From Tumebacillus lacus (GTDB lineage Bacteria; Bacillota; Bacilli; Tumebacillales; Tumebacillaceae), in NCBI RefSeq assembly GCF_026410385.1, contig NZ_JAPMLT010000002.1, positions 310,001-374,000 of the forward strand: a DNA stretch of 64,000 nucleotides. The letters are read 5' to 3'. This document shows positions 8,508 to 17,682 of the stretch, piece after piece. The notes below the pieces were generated by a model. The model ran no database searches. It was not told the DNA's origin and saw nothing but the letters and a program-made list of their open reading frames with translations. Numbering within the stretch: position 1 is the first letter of the stretch; each line of letters begins with the position of its first letter. The translations under genes and the position numbers were made by a program.

Positions 8508-9248
8508 CTACCACCCGTTCTGGCGCGTGTCACCGGAAAACACCTGCCCGCTCACCGTCCCCGCCTCCGCCGCCGTCAGCCACGCGATCAACGCAGCCGC
8601 TTCCGCCGGCGTCTGCATCCGCCCAAGCGGGATCGCCTGCAGGAGCCGGTGCCGCGCCTCTGCTGTGAGCCCGTCTGTCATCGCCGACTCGGTGACGGAC
8701 GGCGCATACGCGTTGACCGTGATGCCGTGCTCGATCTCCTCCAGCGCCGCCGCTTTCGTCAGCCCGATCAACGCCGCCTTGCTCGCCGCATACGCCGTCT
8801 GCCCGGTCCGCCCGTGCAGCGCGGCATACGACGTGATGTGCACGATGCGGCCGTAACCTTGCGCACGCATCGTCGGCAACACCGCCTGCAACAGATGAAA
8901 CGCGCCGGTCACGTTGACGTCGAGCACCTGCCCAAAATCGTCGGGGGTCAATTTGCTCATCATCCGGTCGCCCGTGATCCCCGCCGAATGGACGAGGATG
9001 TCTAGCCGGCCGCTCGTTGCCAGCACCGTCCCGACAGCCTGGCGGATCGAGATCTTGTCCGCCGCATCCAAACAGAGGGGCGTGCCCTGCAATCGTTCGG
9101 CGAGTGCCCGCGCCTTGCTCTCCTGCGAAAAATAGCCGATGTACACGTCCGTTCCGCGCTTCGCCAGCCGCTCGGCCACCGCTCCGCCGATCGCCCCGGA
9201 GCCGCCGGTGATCAACGCCACCCGGCGCGGGTGCTCACTGCCGCGCAT
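8508..9248 (-). CDS. 3-oxoacyl-ACP reductase-like SDR (FabG family)
   Basis: Classical short-chain dehydrogenase, 246 residues. The cofactor loop is TGGSGAIGGAVAERL, the structural HSAG (the NNAG variant) follows, and the catalytic Ser (HITSYAALHG) and YAASK are intact. An NADPH-dependent reduction of 3-ketoacyl groups is expected from the neighbouring KS. Its start overlaps the dehydratase stop by 14 nt, and it is followed by the KS, so the three are one transcription unit. Confidence 0.9.
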   Translation of the reverse strand: MRGSEHPRRVALITGGSGAIGGAVAERLAKRGTDVYIGYFSQESKARALAERLQGTPLCLDAADKISIRQAVGTVLATSGRLDILVHSAGITGDRMMSKLTPDDFGQVLDVNVTGAFHLLQAVLPTMRAQGYGRIVHITSYAALHGRTGQTAYAASKAALIGLTKAAALEEIEHGITVNAYAPSVTESAMTDGLTAEARHRLLQAIPLGRMQTPAEAAALIAWLTAAEAGTVSGQVFSGDTRQNGW

Positions 9249-9630
9249 ACCAGATCACCCCCGTCGCCAGTTTCGTCTCGCCTTGCCAGACCGTCCCGAC
9301 CCGCTTGCCGATCCCGCGCCGCTCCTGCAAAATCTGCACGTCCGCCCGCAACGGCAGGTCGGGCAGCGGCTGCGCAATCAGTTCCAACGAGTCGATGCCG
9401 GTCATCAGCGTCTTCTCCCCCGTCCGTCCCGCCAGCACGGCCAAAGCTCCCGTCTGCGCCATAAATTCGGCGATGTACCACAAAGGCACACGGTCGGTCG
9501 GATAGCCGAGCTCCGCCAGATCGGCAGCCGGCACGTTTGAACACGCCGCCGCTTCCACGCCCGGCTCGACGCGCAACACCTCGCCGACAAATAAAAACGG
9601 ACGGCGATGCGACAATATGGTTTCGATCAT
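9235..9630 (-). CDS. Hotdog-fold 3-hydroxyacyl-ACP dehydratase-like protein
   Basis: 131 residues from MIETILSHRRPFLFVGEVLR (GGAG 6 nt upstream; a GTG 18 nt earlier is possible). The pattern PFLFVGEVLRVEPG, then PLWYIAEFMAQTGALAVLAG resembles FabZ and the ApeP-like dehydratases of aryl-polyene clusters. The canonical FabZ H-FPG-PV-PGV motif is not obvious (AELGYPTDRVPLWYIAE occupies its place). Dehydratase activity therefore needs caution. First gene of the trio. Confidence 0.75.
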   Translation of the reverse strand: MIETILSHRRPFLFVGEVLRVEPGVEAAACSNVPAADLAELGYPTDRVPLWYIAEFMAQTGALAVLAGRTGEKTLMTGIDSLELIAQPLPDLPLRADVQILQERRGIGKRVGTVWQGETKLATGVIWYARQ

Positions 9631-9668
9631 TGTCAACTCCACACCCACCTCTCGTTAACAATAGTCTA

Positions 9669-9704
9669 ACGAAAAAGAGCCCCTGTCGCCAAGGGCTCTT
9701 TTTC
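9669..9704. terminator. Terminator between comFC and the KS trio
   Basis: Near-perfect inverted repeat AAAAAGAGCCC...GGGCTCTTTTT with T-runs on both strands. It ends the degV-comFC transcript and separates it from the trio, which must then have its own promoter within about 50 bp. Confidence 0.85.
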
Positions 9705-9714
9705 CCGCCTCTTT

Positions 9715-10443
9715 TTATCTCGCCACCGTCAACACATACACCGACCGCGCCCCCGCTTCGTGGAGGCGCATCGCGCAGGTGTTCGCCGTCGTGCCGGTGG
9801 TGTACACATCGTCGATCAGGCAGACGGTGCGACCGGTGACCGCGCCTGCCGAGTCGCTCAACAAAATGGCATCGTCGAGGCTCTGTCTGCGTTCCTGTCT
9901 GCTGCGCCCGGTCTGCGTGCGGCGCGGGCCGCTCCACCTCAGAGCCTCGCAGACGGGCAGTCGCACCCGTACGCCGAGGACGGCCGCCAGTTCGGCCGCT
10001 TGGTTAAATCCGCGCTCCCGACAGGTCTCCTCCGCCATCGGCACCGGGACGAGCAGATCGATGTCCCGGTCGGCCAGCTGCGCGGCATAAGCGAATTCCA
10101 GATACTCAGCCAACAAAGGCACCAGTTCCGCCACCCGCTCCTTTTTCATCTGCAACAACAGCCGCCGCAGCACACCTTGATACGGCCCGTACGAGACGGC
10201 GCGTTGAAAAAAGGGCTCCCGTCTCTGCACACAGTCGGTGCAAAGGCCGGAAGCCCGCATTTCACGCCCGCACAGTCGGCAGAGCGGCGGTTGATTGCCT
10301 GCGATCCTGCGTCGACAAGGCGTGCAGACGAGAGGCTCGCCCTCGAACAGTTCCTCCTGACAAGACAGGCAGAGAGATCGCACGGGTCGAACGGGAAAGA
10401 GCAGGTGGAGCAAGGCCTGTGCCCAACTCACATCCCTTTTCAC
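9715..10443 (-). CDS. comFC: ComFC-like phosphoribosyltransferase-family competence protein
   Basis: 242 residues. The N-terminal zinc-binding part has cysteine pairs (CLSCQEE, CTPCRRR, CRLCGRE, CTDC). The C-terminal half is a type I PRTase fold with PRPP loop VCLIDDVYTTGTTANTC. In B. subtilis comFC follows the ComFA helicase and precedes yvyF; here comFA is absent and degV lies directly upstream, its stop overlapping the comFC start by 4 nt. Required for DNA uptake in Bacillus; the exact biochemistry is unsettled. Confidence 0.92.
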   Translation of the reverse strand: MKRDVSWAQALLHLLFPVRPVRSLCLSCQEELFEGEPLVCTPCRRRIAGNQPPLCRLCGREMRASGLCTDCVQRREPFFQRAVSYGPYQGVLRRLLLQMKKERVAELVPLLAEYLEFAYAAQLADRDIDLLVPVPMAEETCRERGFNQAAELAAVLGVRVRLPVCEALRWSGPRRTQTGRSRQERRQSLDDAILLSDSAGAVTGRTVCLIDDVYTTGTTANTCAMRLHEAGARSVYVLTVAR

Positions 10444-11279
10444 TGATAGAAGATCACGGCGAGCAAGCCCGGCCCGACGTGAGTGCCGATGACCGGCCCG
10501 AGCTCCGACAGGTCGGTGGACGCCGACGGGAACTCCGCTTTGACTTGCTCCAAAAAGGCTTTGCCGTCATCCGGGTTGTGCGCATAGACGACGGAGATAT
10601 GTAACGGTTTGGACGGATCGGTCTTTTCCCGGGTCAGTTCCAGCACGCGGGCCAACGCTTTTTTGCGGGTGCGTACTTTTTCGAACAGCTCCAGCTTGCC
10701 CTCGTTGACGGTGAGGATCGGCTTGACCTGCAGCAGGGAGCCGAGCGCCGCCGACACGCCGCCGATGCGGCCGCCGCGGTGCAGATGCTCCAGCGAGTCG
10801 ACGACAAAGTAGGCGGTGATCTGCTCGCGCATCGCCATCAACTCCGCGACGATCTCTTCTTTTTCCTTGCCGTCGGCGATCATCTGGCAGGCGCGCATGA
10901 CCATGTGCGCTTGACCGGCCGAGGTGATTTTCGAATCGATGATCGTGATGTCACCCTCGACCATCCGGGCTGCCGTCTCCGCCGAATGGGCGGTGCCGGA
11001 AAGCCCTGCGGAGAGGAAGATGCCGATGACCGCGTCGTGCGTCTCCAGCAATCTTTCAAACGAGACCACCAACTCGCCGACGACCGGCTGCGACGTGGTC
11101 GGCAGGTTTTTCTCCACGGCGAGGCGCGGGTAAAACTGGCTGTTGACGATGTCAACGCCTTCTTTGTGGCTCTCTTGGCCAAAGTTCACCATCAGAGGAA
11201 TCACGGTGATGTCATATTCATGAACGGTATCATCGGGCAAATACGCGGTGCTGTCGGTGACAATCGCAATTTTAGCCAT
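10440..11279 (-). CDS. degV: DegV family fatty-acid-binding protein
   Basis: 279 residues. It shows the DegV signature MAKIAIVTDSTAYLPDD at the N-terminus, TSQPVVGEL, the SAGLSGTAHSA lipid-contact loop and the C-terminal GPVIGTHVGPGLLAVIFY. The family binds acyl chains, and in Staphylococcus such proteins (FakB) present fatty acid to FakA kinase. It neighbours comFC, as degV does in B. subtilis. Start with AGGAGG 7 nt upstream. Confidence 0.95.
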   Translation of the reverse strand: MAKIAIVTDSTAYLPDDTVHEYDITVIPLMVNFGQESHKEGVDIVNSQFYPRLAVEKNLPTTSQPVVGELVVSFERLLETHDAVIGIFLSAGLSGTAHSAETAARMVEGDITIIDSKITSAGQAHMVMRACQMIADGKEKEEIVAELMAMREQITAYFVVDSLEHLHRGGRIGGVSAALGSLLQVKPILTVNEGKLELFEKVRTRKKALARVLELTREKTDPSKPLHISVVYAHNPDDGKAFLEQVKAEFPSASTDLSELGPVIGTHVGPGLLAVIFYQ

Positions 11280-11317
11280 AGTCGCCTCCTAGTGAAATTA
11301 TTTCTCTTATTTACTCC

Positions 11318-11347
11318 AGTATAACCCAAGTCAGTCAATTCTCCCAA
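11318..11347 (-). promoter_or_regulatory. Putative sigma-A promoter of degV-comFC
   Basis: TTGGGA (11342-11347), 18-nt spacer, TATACT (11318-11323) on the minus strand, about 40 nt upstream of degV. Confidence 0.6.
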
Positions 11348-11349
11348 TA

Positions 11350-11380
11350 GAAAAAAGCACCTGCGCTTAACAGGTGCTCT
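11350..11380 (-). terminator. Terminator of the pst-phoPR operon
   Basis: AGCACCTG pairs with CAGGTGCT around a 7-nt loop, followed by six Ts on the minus strand, a few bases after the phoR stop. Confidence 0.85.
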
Positions 11381-11384
11381 CAAG

Positions 11385-13187
11385 TCACTCTCCTGCTTCC
11401 TCCGCCTCCGCTGCCTGCTTGGGCAAAAAGACGCGAAACGTGCTGCCCGCGCCGACCTGACTCTCGACGGTGACGTGCCCGTGGTGGCCTTCGACGATGT
11501 GCTTGACGATGGAGAGGCCAAGACCCGTCCCCCCGGAGCGACGGGCGCGGGCTTTGTCGACGCGGTAGAATCGCTCAAACAGGCGCGGCAGATCTTCCGC
11601 CGGAATGCCGATGCCGGTGTCGCTCACCGTCAGCACCGCTTCCTCCGCCGTCTCCGTGAGCGTCACGACCACCTCGCCGTGCGGTGTGTAGGCGATCGCG
11701 TTGCCGACGAGGTTGACCAGCACTTGCGCGATGCGGTCGCTGTCGATGCAGGCCCGGACCGGTCCCGGCGGCAGTTCGGCGCGCAGGGAGAGTCCGACCT
11801 GCTCCGCTTGGTGGATGTAGCGGCTGACGGTGCGCTCGACCAACTTGCTCAAATCGGCGAAGGAGTGGTGGAACACCGTATGTCCCGACTCGATCTTGGA
11901 AAGTTCCAGCAGGTCGGTGACAAGGTGAGTCAGCCGCTCGGACTCGTCGTGGATGATCTGAAGAAACTGGCGAGTCGTCTGCCTGTCTTCCAACGCGCCG
12001 TCGAGCAGCGTCTCGGAAAATCCTTTCACCGCCGTGATCGGCGTGCGCAGTTCATGCGAGACGTTGGCGACAAACTCGCTGCGCATCCGCTCCAGCCGCC
12101 GCCACTCCGACACGTCGTGCAGCAGCACGACCGCACCGGCGATGGTGCCGTTGCCCGAAGAGATCGGCGTGATGTTGACCTCGACGGTGCGCTCCAGCGG
12201 GATGTGCAGCGTGATCTCCTTCTTCTGTGGAGTGCCGACGAGGAGCGCCTCATCGATCAGCGACGACAGGCCAAAGTTGTGCCCGGCCTCCCAGTGCCAT
12301 TTCTGCAACAGACGCTCCGGGGGGAATCCGATCAACTCCCGCACCGCCGGGTTGACCAGCGTGATCCGGCCGGAGCGGTCGACGACGATGACACCGGAGA
12401 CGAGGTGGGTCAAAATGCCCTCCAGACGTCCCTTCTGCTGCGTCAGATCGTCGATCTGCTCGTTGATCCGCGCACCCATCGCGTTGATCGCGTCGGCCAT
12501 CACGCCCAGTTCATCCCGTCCGCGCTGCTGGATGCGCTCGTCGTACGCGCCGTCGGCGATCTTGCGCGTGCTGCGCGTGATCGCTTCGATCGGCGAGGAG
12601 ATGCTGTGCGCAAAGCGCAGGCCGAACAGCGACGAGACGACCGCGACCACCAGTAGGGACAGCCCGATCCGTCCCCACAGCGCCTGCAGCGTATCGTGCG
12701 TGCCTTGCAAAGGCACGGCGAGCCGCACCACTCCGGCCTGCCAGCCGTCCTTGTCAAACACCGGCCGGGCGAGGTGCAGCACGTTGTACGAGGAGTACGG
12801 CATCATCCGGACGTGCGTGCCGACGCTCCCGTCCAGCGCCGCCTGCACCTCCGGGTATCGCGCTTGATTTTTCTTGGACTCTTCATCGGCCAGCGTGTCG
12901 AGCAGGACGTTGCCCTGATAATCGAGCAACGTCACCCGCCCGCCGGTGGCAAACGCGGTGCGACGCAGCGTGTCGGACACTTCGTCGCGCTCGCCGGGCA
13001 CCGCCCAGTCGATGTGCGGCGAGATCCACTCGGCGAGCAGCGATGTCTCCTCGCGCACGTGCGACTCCAGCGTGTCCATGTACAACTTCTCGATAAATTG
13101 GAGCATGTACACGCCGAAAATGGACAGAGAGAGCACGATCAGCACCAGATAGGTAAGCACGATGCGCCCTCGAATACCGCGTATCAT
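11385..13187 (-). CDS. phoR: Phosphate sensor histidine kinase PhoR
   Basis: 600-residue membrane kinase. Order: TM about 10-30, extracytoplasmic PhoR-type domain, TM about 170-190, HAMP (SISSPIEAITRSTRKIADGAY), PAS (LVSGVIVVDRSGRITLVNPAVREL), HisKA with phospho-acceptor in FVANVSHELRTPITAV. HATPase follows with N box (LVNLVGNAIAYT), G1 (VSDTGIGIP) and G2 (GGTGLGLSIVKHIVE). It sits just downstream of phoP and phosphorylates it in response to phosphate limitation. No defects seen. Confidence 0.93.
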   Translation of the reverse strand: MIRGIRGRIVLTYLVLIVLSLSIFGVYMLQFIEKLYMDTLESHVREETSLLAEWISPHIDWAVPGERDEVSDTLRRTAFATGGRVTLLDYQGNVLLDTLADEESKKNQARYPEVQAALDGSVGTHVRMMPYSSYNVLHLARPVFDKDGWQAGVVRLAVPLQGTHDTLQALWGRIGLSLLVVAVVSSLFGLRFAHSISSPIEAITRSTRKIADGAYDERIQQRGRDELGVMADAINAMGARINEQIDDLTQQKGRLEGILTHLVSGVIVVDRSGRITLVNPAVRELIGFPPERLLQKWHWEAGHNFGLSSLIDEALLVGTPQKKEITLHIPLERTVEVNITPISSGNGTIAGAVVLLHDVSEWRRLERMRSEFVANVSHELRTPITAVKGFSETLLDGALEDRQTTRQFLQIIHDESERLTHLVTDLLELSKIESGHTVFHHSFADLSKLVERTVSRYIHQAEQVGLSLRAELPPGPVRACIDSDRIAQVLVNLVGNAIAYTPHGEVVVTLTETAEEAVLTVSDTGIGIPAEDLPRLFERFYRVDKARARRSGGTGLGLSIVKHIVEGHHGHVTVESQVGAGSTFRVFLPKQAAEAEEAGE

Positions 13188-13202
13188 AATCAGTCCCGCC
13201 CC

Positions 13203-13898
13203 TTAGTCGCCCCGCACCAGCTTGTAGCCGACACCGCGCACCGTCTTGATGTACTCCGGCTGCTTCGGATCGCGCTCCAGTTTGTCGCGCAAATGCGAGA
13301 TGTGGACGTCGACGATCCGCGTGTCGCCCGCAAACTCGTAGCCCCAGACTTTGTCGAGCAGATGGTCGCGGCTCATCACGAGCCCCGTGTTTTTGGCGAG
13401 ATAGTGCAGCAGTTCAAACTCGCGCGGCGTCAGATCGACCCGCTCTTTGCGAATCGTCACCTCGTAGCGGTTCACATCGAGCATGATCTCCCCGCAATGG
13501 TAAACGCCCTCTTCCGGCCCGCCCTCGTCGTTGGCGCGTCGAAGCACCGCCTTGACCCGGGCGACCAGCTCACGCGGCGAGAACGGCTTGGTCACATAGT
13601 CGTCCGCCCCCATCTCCAGGCCGAGGATGCGGTCGACCTCGTCGTCCTTGGCTGTCAGCATGATGATCGGTGTGGTGACGCCTTCTCTGCGCAGTCGCTG
13701 GCAAAGCTCCATGCCGCCGATGCCCGGCAGCATCAGATCGAGCACGATCAGATCGGGACGCGGCACGTCTTGCAACATCTCATACGCCTTCGTGCCCGTA
13801 TCGACCGTCACCACGTCAAACCCGGCCTGCTGCAAATTGTACTCCACCAACTTCGAGATCGATTCTTCATCATCTACGACAAACACTCGCTGTGCCAT
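13203..13898 (-). CDS. phoP: Response regulator PhoP (OmpR family)
   Basis: 231 residues. The receiver has acidic pocket DDEE near residue 10, phospho-acceptor in DLIVLDLMLPG, and conserved T (MLTAKDD) and K (YVTKPFSPREL). The winged-helix output follows with LTPREFELLHYLAKN and the recognition region RIVDVHISHLRDKLE. The likely target is the Pho box upstream of pstS. It follows recD2 by 16 nt, so it may be read from the pst promoter and amplify its own expression. Confidence 0.94.
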   Translation of the reverse strand: MAQRVFVVDDEESISKLVEYNLQQAGFDVVTVDTGTKAYEMLQDVPRPDLIVLDLMLPGIGGMELCQRLRREGVTTPIIMLTAKDDEVDRILGLEMGADDYVTKPFSPRELVARVKAVLRRANDEGGPEEGVYHCGEIMLDVNRYEVTIRKERVDLTPREFELLHYLAKNTGLVMSRDHLLDKVWGYEFAGDTRIVDVHISHLRDKLERDPKQPEYIKTVRGVGYKLVRGD

Positions 13899-13914
13899 TG
13901 AGACACCTCCGTCA

Positions 13915-16122
13915 TCAGTTCTCTCCCAGATGCGCTTCTCTTTCAGCCGTGCGGATGCGTTCCGCCAACCGTGTGTAGCGGCGTTTGGCGGTGCGGTTTT
14001 GCACCGCGATGCGCAGCGCGTCCCGGGCTCCCACCAGCACGACCAGCCGCTTGGCCCGCGTCACGCCGGTATAGAGCAGATTGCGCTGGAGCATCACCCG
14101 ATGCTCCTTGACCAGCGGCAACACCACGCAGGGATACTCGCTGCCCTGGCTCTTGTGCACCGACACCGCGTAGGCGAGGCTCAGCTCCTCCAGCTCCCCG
14201 AGCGCGTAGGTGACGTGCCTTGGCTCAGCCTGATCGTGATAGAGCACGACCACCTCGCCCTCCTCCGGGTCGATGGTTGCGATCCGGCCGACATCGCCGT
14301 TGAACACTTCTTTTTGATACTGGTTTTTCACCTGCATCACCTTGTCGCCCACGCGCAACACCCGCATGCCGTGCTTGAGCTCCGCCTTGTCTTTGGCGGG
14401 CGGATTGAGCGCCTCTTGCAGATGTCCGTTCAACGCTTCCACACCGACCAGCCCGCGCCGCATCGGCACGAGCACTTGCAGATCCTCGACCGGGTCCGCT
14501 TGCAAATAGGCGGGCAACCGGCGGGCCGTCAAATCGAGCAACAGCCGCACCAACTCTGCCGGCCGCTCTTCTTCGATAAAAAAGAAATCGCCGTCCTTGC
14601 GCGACTCCGGCAACCGGCCCTCGTTGATCCGGTGGGCGTTTTTGACGATCAGGCTCTCCTCCGCTTGCCGGAAGATCGTCTGCAACCGCACCACCGACAC
14701 GCGACCGGAGTCGATCACATCTTGCAACACACTCCCGGCCCCGACGCTCGGGAGCTGATCGATATCGCCGCAGAGCACCAGCTTGGCCCCGTCCGGCAAA
14801 GCTCGCAACAGTTGGAAAAATAACAACAGGTCGATCATCGACGCTTCGTCGACGATAAACACTTCCCCTTCGAGCCGGTTGTCCTCGTTGCGGCCAAAGC
14901 GCAGCCCTTCGCCTTCCTGCGGTCCGTATTCCAGCAGGCGGTGCAGCGTCTTGGCCTCCACCCCCGTGCTCTCCGTCATCCGTTTCGCCGCCCGTCCCGT
15001 CGGCGCGGCCAGCACCGGCGTCACCCGTTCGCGCTTCAGCGCGGCGAGTACCGCCCGCACGGTCGTCGTCTTTCCGGTGCCAGGGCCTCCGGTGATCACC
15101 ACCAGCCGCTCCTGCAACACCGCCGCCACCGCCCGCCGTTGCAGCGGAGCCAGCGTCAGCCCGTGCTCCTGCTCGATCTCGGCAAAATACGCTTCGTCCG
15201 GTCCGCTCCCGGCAGGCAAAGACGACGGCCCGTCGCCAAGCGACTGCCGCAGGATCTGTGCACACTTCACTTCCGCAAAATAAAAACCGGCCAGAAACGC
15301 CGCCCGCTGCCCGTCCGTCTCCTCGAGGATCACGCCGCCTGTGCGCTCTTCGGCCAGTTCGCCGAGGATGCCGGGCAGCCGCATCGCCACATCGGAGCCG
15401 AGCAACGCCTCCGCCTTTTGCAACAACTCGCGCTCCGGCAGATAGACATGTCCGTCATCGGCCGCCTCACGCAGCACATGCTTGATCCCGACTTTCAGCC
15501 GGGCGGGCGAATCGGCGGGCACGCCGAGCATCCGGGCGAGCTTGTCTGCCGTTTTAAAGCCGATCCCGCGCACCTCGTCGGCGACGCGGTAGGGATTGCC
15601 CTCCAGCACCTCGATGGTCTGCGCTCCGTAGCGTTGATACAGGCGGTTCGCCACCGACGGCGTCACGCCCCGCGTCTGCAGATAGACCATCACCGACTGC
15701 ACGCCGCGGTGCTCGGCAAACGTCCGCGCAATCGTCTCCGCCTTGACCTTGCCGATCCCTTCGATCTCTGTCAGCCGCTCCGGCTCCCGCTCCATGACTT
15801 CCAGCGTCTGAATGCCGAAGTGGGCGACCAGCTTTTTGGCCGTCGCCGGGCCGATCCCTTTGACCGACCCGGACGACAGAAATTGCAACATGCCCTCCGA
15901 CGTCACCGGAAGCACTTTTTCATACGAATCGACGAGCAGTTGCAAGCCGAACTTTTCGTGCCGGTGCCATTTTCCGCTCACCTTCACCCTGTCACCTGTG
16001 GAAAGCCCTGGCATCGTGCCGACGACCGGAACAGGCTCACGGCCTTTTTCGACCTGCAGCGTGGCGATCGTATAGCCGTTCTCTTCATTTTGAAAGGTGA
16101 TCTTTTTGATCTTTCCTTCCAT
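13915..16122 (-). CDS. recD2: RecD2-type 5'-3' DNA helicase
   Basis: Superfamily 1B helicase of about 735 residues. The N-terminal OB-like region (MEGKIKKITFQNEENGYTIA) and HhH repeats (GIGPATAKKLV, IEGIGKVKAETI, GIGFKTADKLA) precede the motor. Motif I is VITGGPGTGKTTTV, motif II VDEASM, motif III LCGDIDQLPSVGAG, and motif VI region VHKSQGSEYPCVVLPL ... LLYTGVTRAK. It is the stand-alone RecD2 without RecBC and acts in repair and fork maintenance. It is embedded between phoU and phoPR. ATG at 16122 is chosen; a GTG at 16149 is possible. Confidence 0.94.
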   Translation of the reverse strand: MEGKIKKITFQNEENGYTIATLQVEKGREPVPVVGTMPGLSTGDRVKVSGKWHRHEKFGLQLLVDSYEKVLPVTSEGMLQFLSSGSVKGIGPATAKKLVAHFGIQTLEVMEREPERLTEIEGIGKVKAETIARTFAEHRGVQSVMVYLQTRGVTPSVANRLYQRYGAQTIEVLEGNPYRVADEVRGIGFKTADKLARMLGVPADSPARLKVGIKHVLREAADDGHVYLPERELLQKAEALLGSDVAMRLPGILGELAEERTGGVILEETDGQRAAFLAGFYFAEVKCAQILRQSLGDGPSSLPAGSGPDEAYFAEIEQEHGLTLAPLQRRAVAAVLQERLVVITGGPGTGKTTTVRAVLAALKRERVTPVLAAPTGRAAKRMTESTGVEAKTLHRLLEYGPQEGEGLRFGRNEDNRLEGEVFIVDEASMIDLLLFFQLLRALPDGAKLVLCGDIDQLPSVGAGSVLQDVIDSGRVSVVRLQTIFRQAEESLIVKNAHRINEGRLPESRKDGDFFFIEEERPAELVRLLLDLTARRLPAYLQADPVEDLQVLVPMRRGLVGVEALNGHLQEALNPPAKDKAELKHGMRVLRVGDKVMQVKNQYQKEVFNGDVGRIATIDPEEGEVVVLYHDQAEPRHVTYALGELEELSLAYAVSVHKSQGSEYPCVVLPLVKEHRVMLQRNLLYTGVTRAKRLVVLVGARDALRIAVQNRTAKRRYTRLAERIRTAEREAHLGEN

Positions 16123-16162
16123 CGACTCGGTTCCTGAAAGCTCCTTCACAAGACGCCCGACC

Positions 16163-16822
16163 TTACACGTTCAGATCTTTGCGGTCGCCGCTGACCATAT
16201 AGATGACCCACTCGCCAATGTTCGTGGCGTGGTCGGCGATGCGCTCCAGATGCTGGCAGACGATCAAGAGCATGATCCCCTGCTTGACATGGGCGCTGTT
16301 CTCCTCCATCATTCCTTGCAATTCGTTGAAGATGTGTTTGTACAGACCGTCGACGACATCGTCTTTTTTCGCCAGTTGTTCCGCAACTGTCACGTCGTGG
16401 CTGACGTAGGCGTTCAGCGCGTCGCGCAGCATCTCTTTGGCGAGATCGGCCATGCGCGGCGTGTCGACCAACGGCTTGAGCAGTTTGTCGCCGGACAGAC
16501 GCAGCGTCGTTTTGGCGATGTCCACCGCGTGGTCGCCGATGCGCTCCAGATCGGTGACGATCTTCATCGCCGTGCCGATCACGCGCAGGTCGGATGCCAT
16601 CGGCTGTTGCAGGGCCAAAAGGCGCAGGCAGGCCGACTCGACATCGACCATCAGATCGTTGATCTTGCGGTCGCCGTCGATGACGTTTTGCGCCATCTGG
16701 ACATCAAGGTTGGCGAGCGACTTCACGCCGAGATAGATCGCCTCCTCGACCAGCACCCCCATCTTCAAGATCTCGCGTTGCAGTTCTTCCAAGGATTGAT
16801 GAAAACCTTTTCTGGAGTCCAT
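16163..16822 (-). CDS. phoU: Phosphate-specific transport regulator PhoU
   Basis: About 219 residues, two repeated three-helix bundles. Metal-binding motifs are visible (TDLERIGDHAVDIAK and CQHLERIADHATNIGEWVIYM). PhoU bridges the Pst transporter and PhoR, damping signalling when phosphate is plentiful. Start MDSRKGFHQSLEEL; a GTG two codons upstream is closer to the AAGGGG Shine-Dalgarno sequence. Confidence 0.94.
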   Translation of the reverse strand: MDSRKGFHQSLEELQREILKMGVLVEEAIYLGVKSLANLDVQMAQNVIDGDRKINDLMVDVESACLRLLALQQPMASDLRVIGTAMKIVTDLERIGDHAVDIAKTTLRLSGDKLLKPLVDTPRMADLAKEMLRDALNAYVSHDVTVAEQLAKKDDVVDGLYKHIFNELQGMMEENSAHVKQGIMLLIVCQHLERIADHATNIGEWVIYMVSGDRKDLNV

Positions 16823-16868
16823 AGTCACCGAGGCCCCTTCCATAGAAATGTAAGATCAGGCTGGCCGA

Positions 16869-17642
16869 TCAACCGAAACGGCCTGTGATGTAATCCTCCG
16901 TCCGCTGGTCTGTCGGGTTGGTAAACAGTTTATCGGTCACCCCGTGCTCGACCATCACGCCGTTGAGGAAAAAGGCGGTCGTGTCGGAGATGCGGGCAGC
17001 CTGTTGCATGTTGTGCGTCACGATGATGATCGTATACTTCGATTTTAACTCTTGTGTCAACTCTTCCACTTTCAGGGTGGAGATCGGGTCGAGCGCTGAG
17101 GTCGGTTCGTCCATCAACAGCACTTGCGGATCGACGGCGAGCAGGCGGGCGATGCACAGACGCTGCTGTTGACCGCCCGACAGTCCCATCGCCGATTTGC
17201 CGAGGCGATCTTTGACTTCATCCCACAGAGCCGCCTGTTGCAGCGAGCGTTCGACGATCTCATCGAGGTCGCGCTTTTTGCGAATGCCGTGGATGCGCGG
17301 CCCGTAGGCGATGTTGTCGTAGATCGACATCGGGAACGGGTTGGGCCGCTGAAACACCATTCCGACATTTTTTCGCAAGTTGACCACGTCGGTGTCCGGG
17401 GCGTAGATGTTCTCGCCGTCGACCAGCACCTCGCCGTTGATCGTCACGTTCGGGATCAGGTCGTTCATGCGGTTGAGCGTGCGCAGCAGGGTCGATTTGC
17501 CGCAGCCGGACGGGCCGATGAAAGCGGTGATCGATCCTTCCGGCATTTCGAGATTGATATCAAAGAGCGCTTGGTTGTCGCCGTAGAACAGGCTCAGTCC
17601 TTGCGCGCGGATCTTGTCTTTGGTGGCAATAGCGGAAGTCAT
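16869..17642 (-). CDS. pstB: Phosphate ABC transporter ATPase PstB
   Basis: About 257 residues from [16 protein letters not shown]. Walker [14 protein letters not shown]-loop [15 protein letters not shown] (PstB-specific), signature [13 protein letters not shown], Walker [14 protein letters not shown] and the H-loop [12 protein letters not shown] are all present. It couples ATP hydrolysis to phosphate import through PstC/PstA. Confidence 0.97.
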   Translation of the reverse strand: MTSAIATKDKIRAQGLSLFYGDNQALFDINLEMPEGSITAFIGPSGCGKSTLLRTLNRMNDLIPNVTINGEVLVDGENIYAPDTDVVNLRKNVGMVFQRPNPFPMSIYDNIAYGPRIHGIRKKRDLDEIVERSLQQAALWDEVKDRLGKSAMGLSGGQQQRLCIARLLAVDPQVLLMDEPTSALDPISTLKVEELTQELKSKYTIIIVTHNMQQAARISDTTAFFLNGVMVEHGVTDKLFTNPTDQRTEDYITGRFG

Positions 17643-17682
17643 CTCAGGAGTTCCCCCTTGATCTGTATTCAAAAATGGAAGT

